Made by a program: the position numbers and the translations under genes. From the NCBI RefSeq assembly GCF_027111335.1, contig NZ_CP114288.1:4464001-4528000 (forward strand): a stretch of 64,000 nt of DNA, written 5' to 3'. Below are positions 28,288 to 36,057 of this stretch, piece after piece. The notes beneath the pieces are model-generated. The model worked only from the letters and a program-made list of their open reading frames with translations. It had not been told where the DNA came from and made no database searches. Each line of letters starts with the position of its first letter. Position 1 is the stretch's first letter. Source of the DNA: Flavobacterium aquiphilum. GTDB taxonomy: Bacteria; Bacteroidota; Bacteroidia; Flavobacteriales; Flavobacteriaceae.

Positions 28288-28620
28288 ATATGGGTTTTCT
28301 TCAAAACCTGTCACATTCTGAAATTTCTACATCGCAAAGATACGACTTTAAAAACAAAGCTGAAAATCAACACTTTAAACTTATCAACTTTTTGAATTTT
28401 CCTTCCCTTAAGTTACTAGTAGTGCGGGAGTTCAAGTTTGCAAAAAAAATTAAAATAATTGCAAAAACATAAAATTATCGGACCTTAAACATAAGTTTAT
28501 TCCTGTTTAAAAAAACCAAAAAAGTCTAAAAGAAATCAAAATAACAGTGAAATAATTACAAAATCAACATTTTACGATAACGATTGAATTGAAAATAATA
28601 GAATTTATTTACATACTTTT

Positions 28621-28772
28621 TTGGGCATGCCCTCGTTGCACAAGTTTTAAATTTACAGACATCATTTTCAAACAACGAGGTCGGGCTGTCCATTATATTC
28701 CCAATTAGAAAAACTATGGCTAAAAAAAGCCTTGTTTTTCTAATTGGGGATGCCATTTCCATCCCTCATGCA
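28621..28772 (+). repeat. dispersed two-hairpin repeat, family B (copy 1)
   Basis: Starts TTGGGCATGCC. Stem 1 is CCTCGTTG with CAACGAGG (28631-28638, 28673-28680). Then comes TCGGGCTGTCC. Stem 2 is TCCCAATTAGAAAAAC with its complement (28699-28714, 28734-28750). It ends ATCCCTCATGCA. Copy 2 at 35179-35294 has the same constant blocks with unrelated but still paired stems. Confidence 0.7.
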
Positions 28773-28793
28773 ATCATTCTTTCAGTAGAAGAT

Positions 28794-28957
28794 TTATACC
28801 ACTTATACATACAAAGTAGTCTAAAGATGCGAAGTTATTTTTCTTCAAGACAAGGATAAAAATCATTGCATAGCCTTAGCTACGAAATTATTTTTTGAAG
28901 AAGTATTGGAGAAAAAGAACGAGTAGATTGGGCTATTTTATATGTATAAATGGTATT
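28794..28957. repeat. inverted-repeat element (MITE-like)
   Basis: An element of about 165 bp whose ends pair: TATACCACTTATACATACAA at the left and TTTATATGTATAAATGGTAT at the right (imperfect, about 26 positions). A smaller internal pair, TTTCTTCAAGA / TTTTTTGAAGAA, is also present. No coding capacity. It lies 21 bp after the family B repeat. Confidence 0.55.
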
Positions 28958-28995
28958 ACAGGCTAAATCAAATTTGAAAAACAATTAGGATAAAA

Positions 28996-29035
28996 AAAAA
29001 CTTCAAAACTGCTATTACACAATTTTGAAGTTTTT
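28996..29035 (-). terminator. terminator of the mltG cluster
   Basis: AAAAACTTCAAAA (28996-29008) pairs with TTTTGAAGTTTTT (29023-29035), downstream of mltG on the minus strand. Confidence 0.85.
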
Positions 29036-29059
29036 AGATTATTAACGATCCATTGGATT

Positions 29060-30100
29060 CTAACGTTGAACCCCTTGACTATTAATCCAATCCGAATATT
29101 TTTTAGCATTCACATTATGTTCAGCCAAAGTTGCTGCGAATTCATGGTATCCAAAACGATCCACACTAGCGCAAAAATACACATAGTTGTTTTTCTCTGG
29201 ATTCAAAACTGCCTCTAAAGCAGTAATATCCGGCATCGCAATTGGCCCTGGAGGAAGTCCAGTATTTACATAAGTATTATAAGGAGACTTCATAATCAAA
29301 TCATTATAAAAAACCCTTTTAATGACTTGTTTAAAATCATTGGATTTCTTTTTCATTGCAAAAATCACTGTTGGATCAGCCTGCAACGGCATTCCTAGTC
29401 TTAGTCTATTCAAATAAACGCCCGCAATTCTAGGTCGCTCATCTTTCATAACCGACTCTTTATGAACAATCGAAGCCAAAATAGTCGCCTGAATCGGAGT
29501 TAAATTCTGTGCTGCTGCTTTTGCTGTACGCTCTTTGTTCCAGAATCTATTGTATTCTTTTATCATTTTATCGCGAAACTTCTCAGCCGAAGTATTCCAA
29601 TAAACTTCATAAGTATTAGGAATAAACATAGCAAGTATATTATCTTCGTTAAATCCGTTTTCTTTCAAAAAAATTGAATCCCTAAACGTATTCAATAAAG
29701 CCAAACTATCCGGCTCTAATTGAGAACCTACTCGTCCGGCCAAATCTTCCAATCGCTCCTGATTATTAAATGCCAAACTTACCGGATCGTTATGTCTCAT
29801 TGCTCTTACCAAATCATAACTGCTCATTCCTTTTTTGAACAAAAAACGTCCTGGCTTAACATTTTCGGGATAGCTAGCTTTATTGGCAACCAATTCAAAA
29901 CGGTCTAAATTCTTAACATAAGGAGCAATTATTTTCTTTACTTGCTCATAATCGGATCCTGTTGGCACATACACATATACTTCTTTTTCGTTAAATTTAG
30001 TGTTGCCACTAAAAACCTGATACATTAAAAATGAGCCGACAACGATTAGTATCGATATTAATGCAACAGCAACTAATGAGATTATTTTTTTTTGCTTCAA
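29060..30100 (-). CDS. mltG: endolytic transglycosylase MltG (YceG-like)
   Basis: A 346-residue inner-membrane protein that cleaves nascent glycan strands. One N-terminal transmembrane helix (about 7-28) is followed by a LysM-like subdomain (about 40-100) and the YceG catalytic domain. The catalytic Glu lies in ILASIVHKESVMKDERPRIAGVYLNRL, and the family motif LQADPTVIFA and the C-terminal SPYNTYVNTGLPPGPIAMPDITALEAVLNP are present. It is the last gene after dapF, the four-helix-bundle gene and a GNAT gene. Confidence 0.94.
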   Translation of the reverse strand: MKQKKIISLVAVALISILIVVGSFLMYQVFSGNTKFNEKEVYVYVPTGSDYEQVKKIIAPYVKNLDRFELVANKASYPENVKPGRFLFKKGMSSYDLVRAMRHNDPVSLAFNNQERLEDLAGRVGSQLEPDSLALLNTFRDSIFLKENGFNEDNILAMFIPNTYEVYWNTSAEKFRDKMIKEYNRFWNKERTAKAAAQNLTPIQATILASIVHKESVMKDERPRIAGVYLNRLRLGMPLQADPTVIFAMKKKSNDFKQVIKRVFYNDLIMKSPYNTYVNTGLPPGPIAMPDITALEAVLNPEKNNYVYFCASVDRFGYHEFAATLAEHNVNAKKYSDWINSQGVQR

Positions 30101-30115
30101 AATAAAAAATTTAAA

Positions 30116-30670
30116 TTATTGCAACAGTTCGCTGTCACCCGTTTGATTATTAATTAATTGAAAAATCGCCTCGTCTTTGTAAACTCCATTTATTAAAGTC
30201 CAATCTTTCTTTACGCCGATTTTTTGGAAACCAAATTTAGTAAAAAGAGCGATACTTGCTTTATTTTCGGTTCCAATATTTGCATATAATTGATGTAAAT
30301 TAAGATTAAAAAAGGAATATCGAATAAGCAAGTCCAATGCTTCCGAACCAATATTCTGATTCCTATTCTCTTCCCCTTGGATCACAATACCTATACCCGC
30401 TCTATTGTTTTTTGGATCAAAATCAAACAAATCGATTAGTCCCAAAGCAGGAAAATCTCTATCCTGACAAATTGCCAATCGTAATTGCTTGGCTTCATAA
30501 ATATCCTGATGGGCATTTTCCAAATATTGTTTCACCAAAAAACGGCTGTAAGGTGTATGAGTATTACTGACTTCCCAAATAAGCTGATCATTTTCTATGG
30601 CATAAATAAACTCCAGATCATTAGGTTCTAATGCTCGGAGGTAAATAGTATCGCCTTTAAGTGTTATCAT
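30116..30670 (-). CDS. GNAT-family N-acetyltransferase (RimJ/RimL-like)
   Basis: A 184-residue acetyl-CoA-dependent acyltransferase. The start YLRALEPNDLEFIYAIEND is typical of the RimJ/RimL-type GNAT group. The acetyl-CoA loop is degraded but recognisable around GEENRNQNIGSEALDLLIRYSF, followed by LHQLYANIGTENKASIALFTKFGFQKIG. The substrate, protein N-terminus or small amine, is unknown. It lies 15 bp upstream of mltG. Confidence 0.88.
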   Translation of the reverse strand: MITLKGDTIYLRALEPNDLEFIYAIENDQLIWEVSNTHTPYSRFLVKQYLENAHQDIYEAKQLRLAICQDRDFPALGLIDLFDFDPKNNRAGIGIVIQGEENRNQNIGSEALDLLIRYSFFNLNLHQLYANIGTENKASIALFTKFGFQKIGVKKDWTLINGVYKDEAIFQLINNQTGDSELLQ

Positions 30671-30691
30671 TTAAAACAATTATGAATTTGA

Positions 30692-30709
30692 AATTACGAA
30701 TTACGAATT
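30692..30709. repeat. AATTACG repeat at the 3' end of the four-helix-bundle gene
   Basis: AATTACGAATTACGAATT. On the minus strand it encodes the last residues (IRNS) and stop of the four-helix-bundle gene. An inverted, longer relative lies at 31063-31097. Confidence 0.65.
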
Positions 30710-31047
30710 GATTTCTGAATAGAACCAATTATTTTCAAAAGCTCTTCAATGTCAATCAATAAATCATCGGATTGCTTTATAGTAAGATAATCAGAATCCC
30801 TCAAAAGTCTAATCCAATACTTTGATTCTCTGGCTTCTTTATAAGCAATCGTTATTTTTGCAAAAAAATCAGCTTTTGATTGACCTCCGATAGCTTCTTC
30901 AATATTAGCTCCTACAGACGTTCCACTTCTTAACAATTGTTTAGACAAAACAAACTCATTTTTCTCTTGACTTAAAAACTTATAAACCCTAACAATCTTT
31001 AAAGCAAATTCATAACTTTTATTTTGAACCACATTGTCAGTCTTCAT
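30694..31047 (-). CDS. four-helix bundle protein (S23/23S rRNA intervening-sequence family)
   Basis: A 117-residue protein of the four-helix bundle family first seen in 23S rRNA intervening sequences, structurally related to the Avd accessory protein of diversity-generating retroelements. Landmarks are YEFALKIVRVYKFL, LLRSGTSVGANIEEAIGGQSKADFFAKITIAYKEARESKYWIRLL and a final DIEELLKIIGSI helix. Its function is unknown; oligomeric nucleic-acid binding is suggested for relatives. It sits between dapF and the GNAT gene, and repeats reach into both its C-terminus and the dapF stop. Confidence 0.9.
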   Translation of the reverse strand: MKTDNVVQNKSYEFALKIVRVYKFLSQEKNEFVLSKQLLRSGTSVGANIEEAIGGQSKADFFAKITIAYKEARESKYWIRLLRDSDYLTIKQSDDLLIDIEELLKIIGSIQKSIRNS

Positions 31048-31062
31048 AAATATTTATAGTTG

Positions 31063-31097
31063 TTAATTCGTAATTCACAATTTGTAATTCGTAATTA
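31063..31097. repeat. AATTCGTAATT repeat between dapF and the four-helix-bundle gene
   Basis: TTAATTCGTAATTCACAA followed by TTTGTAATTCGTAATTA: an internally repeated unit inverted relative to 30692-30709. It overlaps the dapF stop codon (31095-31097). Confidence 0.65.
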
Positions 31098-31877
31098 AAT
31101 AATAATCGTTCCTTTAAAAACAAATTCCGCAGGGCCTTTCAGAAAAACATTTGTAAAACCATTTTCATTTTTGTCAAAAGAAACTACCAATTTTCCTCCT
31201 TCTACATTAACATTAATTGTAGTAGCATCAGTTTGACCAGTAGCATTCATTGCAATAGCAACAGCTGTGGCTCCGGTACCGCAGGCCAATGTTTCATCTT
31301 CTACACCTCTCTCATAAGTACGAAGCCTAAAAGTGCTATCATCTATTTTTTTTACAAAATTAACATTGCTTCCAGCTGCACCATACAATTCACCATAACG
31401 AATAGCTGCACCTTCTTCTTTTATATTGTAATGTTCTAAATTTTCCACCATCTGAACATGATGAGGAGAACCAGTATTCAAGAATGAATGATCATTTTTA
31501 ATGGTTATCGTAGGAACATCAATCATTTGCAAAGAAACCAATCCATTATCTTCAAATGAGGCATGATGCAACCCATCTGTTGCAATAAATGTAGTTTTAT
31601 CATCAATCACGTGCATATCTTTGGCGAAAGCCACCAAACAACGTCCACCATTACCACACATTGAACTTTGATTTCCATCTGAGTTGTAATACACCATTTT
31701 GAAATCGGTATCCGAATCATTTTCTAGCAAAATCAGTCCATCTGCTCCTATTCCAAAACGTCTGTCACATAAACGGGCGACCAACTGAATATCCTCTTTT
31801 GGAAAAAAACCGGAACGATTGTCAATCATAACAAAATCGTTTCCAGCACCTTGGTATTTATAAAATTCTAATTGCAT
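31095..31877 (-). CDS. dapF: diaminopimelate epimerase
   Basis: A 260-residue epimerase converting L,L- to meso-diaminopimelate for lysine and peptidoglycan. Landmarks are FYKYQGAGNDFVMIDNR, the first catalytic Cys in SSMCGNGGRC, and the second in ETLACGTGATAVA. The frame extends to 31910, but a -7 box at 31900-31907 lies inside that extension, so translation must begin at 31889 or 31877; MQLEFYKYQG at 31877 best matches relatives. Full length. It is probably first in a dapF - four-helix bundle - GNAT - mltG transcript. Confidence 0.95.
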   Translation of the reverse strand: MQLEFYKYQGAGNDFVMIDNRSGFFPKEDIQLVARLCDRRFGIGADGLILLENDSDTDFKMVYYNSDGNQSSMCGNGGRCLVAFAKDMHVIDDKTTFIATDGLHHASFEDNGLVSLQMIDVPTITIKNDHSFLNTGSPHHVQMVENLEHYNIKEEGAAIRYGELYGAAGSNVNFVKKIDDSTFRLRTYERGVEDETLACGTGATAVAIAMNATGQTDATTINVNVEGGKLVVSFDKNENGFTNVFLKGPAEFVFKGTIII

Positions 31878-31899
31878 TTTTATTTCCATTTTAATCACA

Positions 31900-31907
31900 C
31901 AAAAGTA
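31900..31907 (-). promoter_or_regulatory. -7 element of dapF
   Basis: TACTTTTG on the minus strand. It decides the dapF start by lying upstream of 31889/31877 but inside the longest frame. Confidence 0.6.
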
Positions 31908-32017
31908 CAAACTATTAATGAATTGTTAATCATTGTTAAAGAGCGTTAATCCATATCCAACGAAAAAAAAAATCTGCTAAATTCGTATTCAGATAACTAA
32001 ATAAAGATGTTTTTATT

Positions 32018-33418
32018 ATGAAACAAATTTCAAAATTATTCTTGGTATCCTTGTTGAGTGGCGCCACAACACTTGGCGCATACAAATTATTATTTGACAA
32101 CAATGGTTATTTTTCTTCCAATAAAAATGGGATTACGACACTTGCTCCCGAATACTACGGAAAACAAACTAGTTTGGGTGCTGAAAATGTTGACTTTACA
32201 GTGGCTGCAGAGAAAACCATACATACTGTAGTACACGTAAAAAATGTGTCAGTCAGAACTGTCACAAATCCAATCTTGGAATATTTTTACGGATATGGAG
32301 GTCAACAGCAACAAGAACAAGTTGGAACCGGATCTGGGGTTATTATTTCTGAAGACGGTTATATTGTAACCAACAACCATGTAGTGAAAGATGCCAGTGA
32401 CATTGAAATCACCCTGAACAACAACAAAACGTACAAAGCAAAACTTATTGGAACCGATTCTAAAATGGACATTGCTTTGCTAAAAATTAATGCCGATGAA
32501 AAATTACCTTATTCTACCTTTGCCAATTCCGATTCGGTTAAAGTAGGTGAATGGGTATTGGCCGTAGGTAATCCGTACAACTTGACATCAACTGTTACGG
32601 CTGGTATCGTATCTGCCAAAGCCAGAAATCTTGATGCTAAAGGAATTCAGTCTTTCATCCAAACTGATGCAGCCGTAAACCCAGGCAACAGTGGAGGTGC
32701 CCTTGTAAATACTCGTGGTGAATTGATCGGAATCAACACCATGATTACATCAATGACAGGTTCCTACGTTGGTTATTCTTTTGCAATTCCTTCCAACAAT
32801 GCCCGAAAAATTATCGAAGACATCATGGAATTTGGAAATGTACAAAGAGGAATCCTCGGAGTTGGAATTAAGGAACTTAACGGCACCCTTTCCAAAGAAT
32901 TGGGAATCAAACAAACCCAGGGCGTTTACATCGATGAAGTTTCGAAAAATTCAGGTGCCGAAAGAGCCAAATTGCAAAAAGGTGATATTATTGTAAGAAT
33001 AGACAATAAGGAAATTGACAATTATGCCGATCTTTCTGGGTATGTAAACACCAAAAGACCAAATGACAAAGTACAAGTAACAATTATCCGTGACGGAAAA
33101 GACATGATTGTTCCAGTAATACTCAGTAAAAACGAAAACTTCAATACCGAATTCAAAGGAATCGAACTTGAAAATATTAATGCCGCAGACAAAAAGAAAT
33201 TCAAATTGGATTATGGTGTGAAAATCAAATCCATAAATAATGAAAACTTAGCTCAATATAGCGATGAGCTTGTTGGAAACATCATTTTGAGCATTGATAA
33301 TGTCAAAGCAACCAACATTGAAGCCGTTTCTAAAATTTTGAATAATAAAGATGAAAAACAAAGCATCCGTATCGAAATGATAAACAAAAACGGAGAGATA
33401 ATGAGAATCATTATCTAA
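32018..33418 (+). CDS. degP: HtrA/DegP-type serine protease with two PDZ domains
   Basis: A 466-residue periplasmic protease/chaperone. A signal or membrane anchor occupies about 1-25. The trypsin-like domain has the catalytic triad His in TNNHVV, Asp in SKMDIALL and Ser in NPGNSGGAL. PDZ1 (about 270-365, GILGVGIKEL...) and a divergent PDZ2 (about 375-460) follow. It degrades misfolded envelope proteins. Transcribed alone, with a strong terminator. Confidence 0.95.
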   Translation: MKQISKLFLVSLLSGATTLGAYKLLFDNNGYFSSNKNGITTLAPEYYGKQTSLGAENVDFTVAAEKTIHTVVHVKNVSVRTVTNPILEYFYGYGGQQQQEQVGTGSGVIISEDGYIVTNNHVVKDASDIEITLNNNKTYKAKLIGTDSKMDIALLKINADEKLPYSTFANSDSVKVGEWVLAVGNPYNLTSTVTAGIVSAKARNLDAKGIQSFIQTDAAVNPGNSGGALVNTRGELIGINTMITSMTGSYVGYSFAIPSNNARKIIEDIMEFGNVQRGILGVGIKELNGTLSKELGIKQTQGVYIDEVSKNSGAERAKLQKGDIIVRIDNKEIDNYADLSGYVNTKRPNDKVQVTIIRDGKDMIVPVILSKNENFNTEFKGIELENINAADKKKFKLDYGVKIKSINNENLAQYSDELVGNIILSIDNVKATNIEAVSKILNNKDEKQSIRIEMINKNGEIMRIII

Positions 33419-33438
33419 AAAGTTAAAACCATAAATTT

Positions 33439-33472
33439 AAAGCCGACTTGAAAATTCAAGTCGGCTTTTTTT
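33439..33472 (+). terminator. terminator of the degP gene
   Basis: AAAGCCGACTTGAA (33439-33452) pairs with TTCAAGTCGGCTTT (33455-33468) and a T-tract follows. Confidence 0.88.
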
Positions 33473-33518
33473 ATTTGAAAAAAGTTATAAAAAAAGTTAC
33501 GAAATCGATTGAAATAAA

Positions 33519-33526
33519 TACTTTTG
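33519..33526 (+). promoter_or_regulatory. -7 element of the GAPDH gene
   Basis: TACTTTTG, leaving a leader of about 40 nt before the ATG at 33575. Confidence 0.55.
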
Positions 33527-33574
33527 CACAAAATTAATAAAAAACCACATTAATTTAACACGCAACTTTTCAAA

Positions 33575-35023
33575 ATGAATAATGTAGATTTATACGAAAA
33601 AGAGGTTTCATTTCAAGCCGACAGAAGACGTTCAGGAGTAGAATTAATCAAAATCATTAGTGATTTATGGTACGACAAATCAATCGAACTCGTTTTATAC
33701 CGCAATCAATTAATCGATAGAAACGTAAGCGAAATTATCAACTTACATGACTATGCAGGCAAATTTGTAGGCAAACCCATTTCGGTTTCAGACTCAGTCG
33801 AAATAGCCAATGTTATTCTTACTTTGGATTTACCTCCAGCAAAATTAGATATTGGAAAATTAACTTACGAATACCGCCTGGAAGATGAAAAATATCCTGA
33901 TGCGAGACATTTTGTTCTAGACAAATTAAAGAAAGCAAAATTTTCCGAAGAAATCCAACCGAAAGATGTAATCCTTTATGGTTTTGGACGAATTGGAAGA
34001 TTATTAGCAAGAGAACTAATGTCCAAAACAGGAAAAGGAGAACAAATGCGTTTGAGAGCCATCGTTACCCGAGACAAAAACGATGCAACAAGTCTAGAGA
34101 AAAGAGCTTCTTTATTGCGTTACGATTCTATTCACGGCGATTTTCAAGGCTCAGTTGTTGCCGATACAGCAAACAATGCCTTAATTATTAATGGCACAAC
34201 CGTTCATATCATTACCGCAAACGCTCCCGAAGAAATTGATTATACACAATACGGAATCGATAATGCTTTGGTAATTGACAACACAGGTGCTTTCACAAAC
34301 AAAGAAGCCTTGAGCCGTCATTTAATTTCAAAAGGAGTAGACAAAGTATTACTTACTGCGCCAGGAAAAGGGATTCCAAATATCGTTCACGGTGTCAATC
34401 AAAATGAATACAACCCTGACGAGATTGACATTTTCTCAGCCGCTTCCTGCACCACCAACGCGATTACTCCTATCCTAAAAGCGATTGAAGATACCCTTGG
34501 AGTTGTAAAAGGACATTTGGAAACGATTCACGCTTACACCAATGACCAAAATCTGGTCGATAATATGCACAAAAAATACCGTCGTGGAAGAGCCGCAGCT
34601 CTAAACATGGTTATCACCGAAACCGGCGCCGGATCAGCAGTTGCCAAAGCTCTACCATCATTAGAAGGTAAATTAACCTCAAATGCCATTCGGGTTCCAG
34701 TTCCAAACGGATCATTGGTTGTTTTAAACCTTGAAGTTGGCAAAAAAACTTCCGTTGAAGCCATCAATGCAATCATGAAAAAATACGCGCTCCAAGGCGA
34801 ATTGGTAGAGCAAATTAAATATTCAATCAACAACGAATTGGTTTCATCTGATATCGTAGGAACTTCCGCTCCATCGATTTATGACAGTAATGCCACCATC
34901 GTTTCAAATGACGGAAAAAACATAGTGCTGTACATTTGGTACGACAACGAATACGGCTACAGCCATCAGGTTATTCGCCTTGCCAAATACATTGCCAAAG
35001 TAAGACGTTTTACATACTACTAG
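33575..35023 (+). CDS. glyceraldehyde-3-phosphate dehydrogenase with N-terminal extension
   Basis: A 482-residue protein. Residues 136 to the end are a complete GAPDH: Rossmann GFGRIGR starting at Gly136, catalytic Cys292 in SAASCTTNAITP, THAYTNDQ-like HAYTNDQNLVDN, and the C-terminal WYDNEYGYSHQV. The first 130 or so residues are an extra helical domain not found in standard 330-residue GapA. It may be the second, biosynthetic or NADP-linked GAPDH seen in Flavobacteriia; coenzyme choice is not certain from sequence. No other glycolytic gene is adjacent. Confidence 0.9.
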   Translation: MNNVDLYEKEVSFQADRRRSGVELIKIISDLWYDKSIELVLYRNQLIDRNVSEIINLHDYAGKFVGKPISVSDSVEIANVILTLDLPPAKLDIGKLTYEYRLEDEKYPDARHFVLDKLKKAKFSEEIQPKDVILYGFGRIGRLLARELMSKTGKGEQMRLRAIVTRDKNDATSLEKRASLLRYDSIHGDFQGSVVADTANNALIINGTTVHIITANAPEEIDYTQYGIDNALVIDNTGAFTNKEALSRHLISKGVDKVLLTAPGKGIPNIVHGVNQNEYNPDEIDIFSAASCTTNAITPILKAIEDTLGVVKGHLETIHAYTNDQNLVDNMHKKYRRGRAAALNMVITETGAGSAVAKALPSLEGKLTSNAIRVPVPNGSLVVLNLEVGKKTSVEAINAIMKKYALQGELVEQIKYSINNELVSSDIVGTSAPSIYDSNATIVSNDGKNIVLYIWYDNEYGYSHQVIRLAKYIAKVRRFTYY

Positions 35024-35107
35024 TATTCAGCTTACAGGCTGGGGAGTGCTTTTTTTAGTTTTTAATTTTAGTTGTTTTGTTATTAAATTGCCTCAGCCTG
35101 AAAACAC

Positions 35108-35144
35108 AAATCCGCTCCGTTATTGAAACGAGCGGATTTTTTTT
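35108..35144 (+). terminator. terminator of the GAPDH gene
   Basis: AAATCCGCTC (35108-35117) pairs with GAGCGGATTT (35130-35139), followed by T residues. Confidence 0.85.
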
Positions 35145-35178
35145 GGTTACAAATCAAATCCAAAATTCTAAAATTCAT

Positions 35179-35294
35179 TTGGGCGTGCCACCATCCCCAT
35201 AAAAGGGCTATCAACTTTGCGGGTACACGCCCTTTTATGAGGATGCTGTCAGGCTATCCGCTCCGCTTTGGCGGATTGCTTCTATCCTTCACGC
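35179..35294 (+). repeat. dispersed two-hairpin repeat, family B (copy 2)
   Basis: Starts TTGGGCGTGCC. Stem 1 is CATCCCCATAAAAGGG with CCCTTTTATGAGGATG (one mismatch). Then comes AGGCTATCC. Stem 2 is ATCCGC/GCGGAT. It ends TATCCTTCACGCAG. It fills most of the gap 35024-35386. Confidence 0.7.
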
Positions 35295-35386
35295 AGGATA
35301 CTGTAAACATCCAAGATTATTATAAAGATCAGGTAATACAATTAAACATCATTCTCCTCTATTATCTTTCATCTATTATCTTGCTT

Positions 35387-35845
35387 CTAAATAGGTAAAA
35401 CAGTCGTACTCTTTACTTCGGAAATAATAAAAAAACTGTTGATCAAAGACACTTCAGGCAAAATCGAGAGTTTCATTTGGTGAAAATGATGGTAACTTTC
35501 CATATCCGGCAATACAATTTTGAGCAAATAATCAAAATTTCCAGAAACGAAATTACACTCTACCACTTCGGGCAAATTCAATATAGCCTGATTAAAACTA
35601 TCCGAAATATCAAATGTCTGTTTCACCAAAGTCACCTGACAATAAACCGTCAGGTTCATACCTAATTTTTTTCGGTTCAAAACAGAAACATACCGCTCAA
35701 TAATTCCCTCTTTTTCAAGCCGTTTTACCCTATCATGAACTGGCGTTAACGAAAGATTTATTCGATTTGAAATGTCTTTTAATGTCAAATGCGCATCGTT
35801 CTGCAGAAGCCGCAATATTTTTCTGTCGTTTTCATCTAAAATCAT
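35387..35845 (-). CDS. Lrp/AsnC-family transcriptional regulator
   Basis: A 152-residue regulator. The N-terminal HTH is DENDRKILRLLQNDAHLTLKDISNRINLSLTPVHDRVKRLEKEGII. The C-terminal RAM/AsnC_trans_reg ligand domain ends SLINSFFIISEVKSTTVLP. Lrp-type proteins bind amino acids and control their metabolism. It is divergent from ald across 212 bp, so it probably controls ald and itself, as AldR does elsewhere. Confidence 0.93.
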   Translation of the reverse strand: MILDENDRKILRLLQNDAHLTLKDISNRINLSLTPVHDRVKRLEKEGIIERYVSVLNRKKLGMNLTVYCQVTLVKQTFDISDSFNQAILNLPEVVECNFVSGNFDYLLKIVLPDMESYHHFHQMKLSILPEVSLINSFFIISEVKSTTVLPI

Positions 35846-36012
35846 AACAAAAATTTAATTAAATTAGTTAAATTGTAACAAAATAATCAGATTAATTTTC
35901 TTTTTAGAAATATAAAAAGGCATGCATACCAAATTATTTTCTACTAAAATAACAATTAAAAATAAAATTTTCTTATTTATTTTTCAAGTGAATAAAAATT
36001 TTCTTTATCTAG

Positions 36013-36020
36013 TACATTTG
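36013..36020 (+). promoter_or_regulatory. -7 element of ald
   Basis: TACATTTG, 37 bp before the ald ATG. The AT-rich divergent gap upstream (35846-36012) is where an Lrp-type protein would be expected to bind, but no exact site is assigned. Confidence 0.55.
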
Positions 36021-36057
36021 TATTGAAATATTGATTTAATCACTAAAAAGAACTGTT

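Noticed and set aside
28556..28762. 68-aa minus-strand ORF
   Set aside because: Lies in the family B hairpin repeat; codons follow the stems, not a protein family.
30694..31047. Diversity-generating retroelement suggested by the Avd-like fold
   Set aside because: No reverse transcriptase, template or variable repeat is nearby.
35123..35398. 91-aa plus-strand ORF
   Set aside because: Overlaps the terminator and family B repeat; not protein-like.
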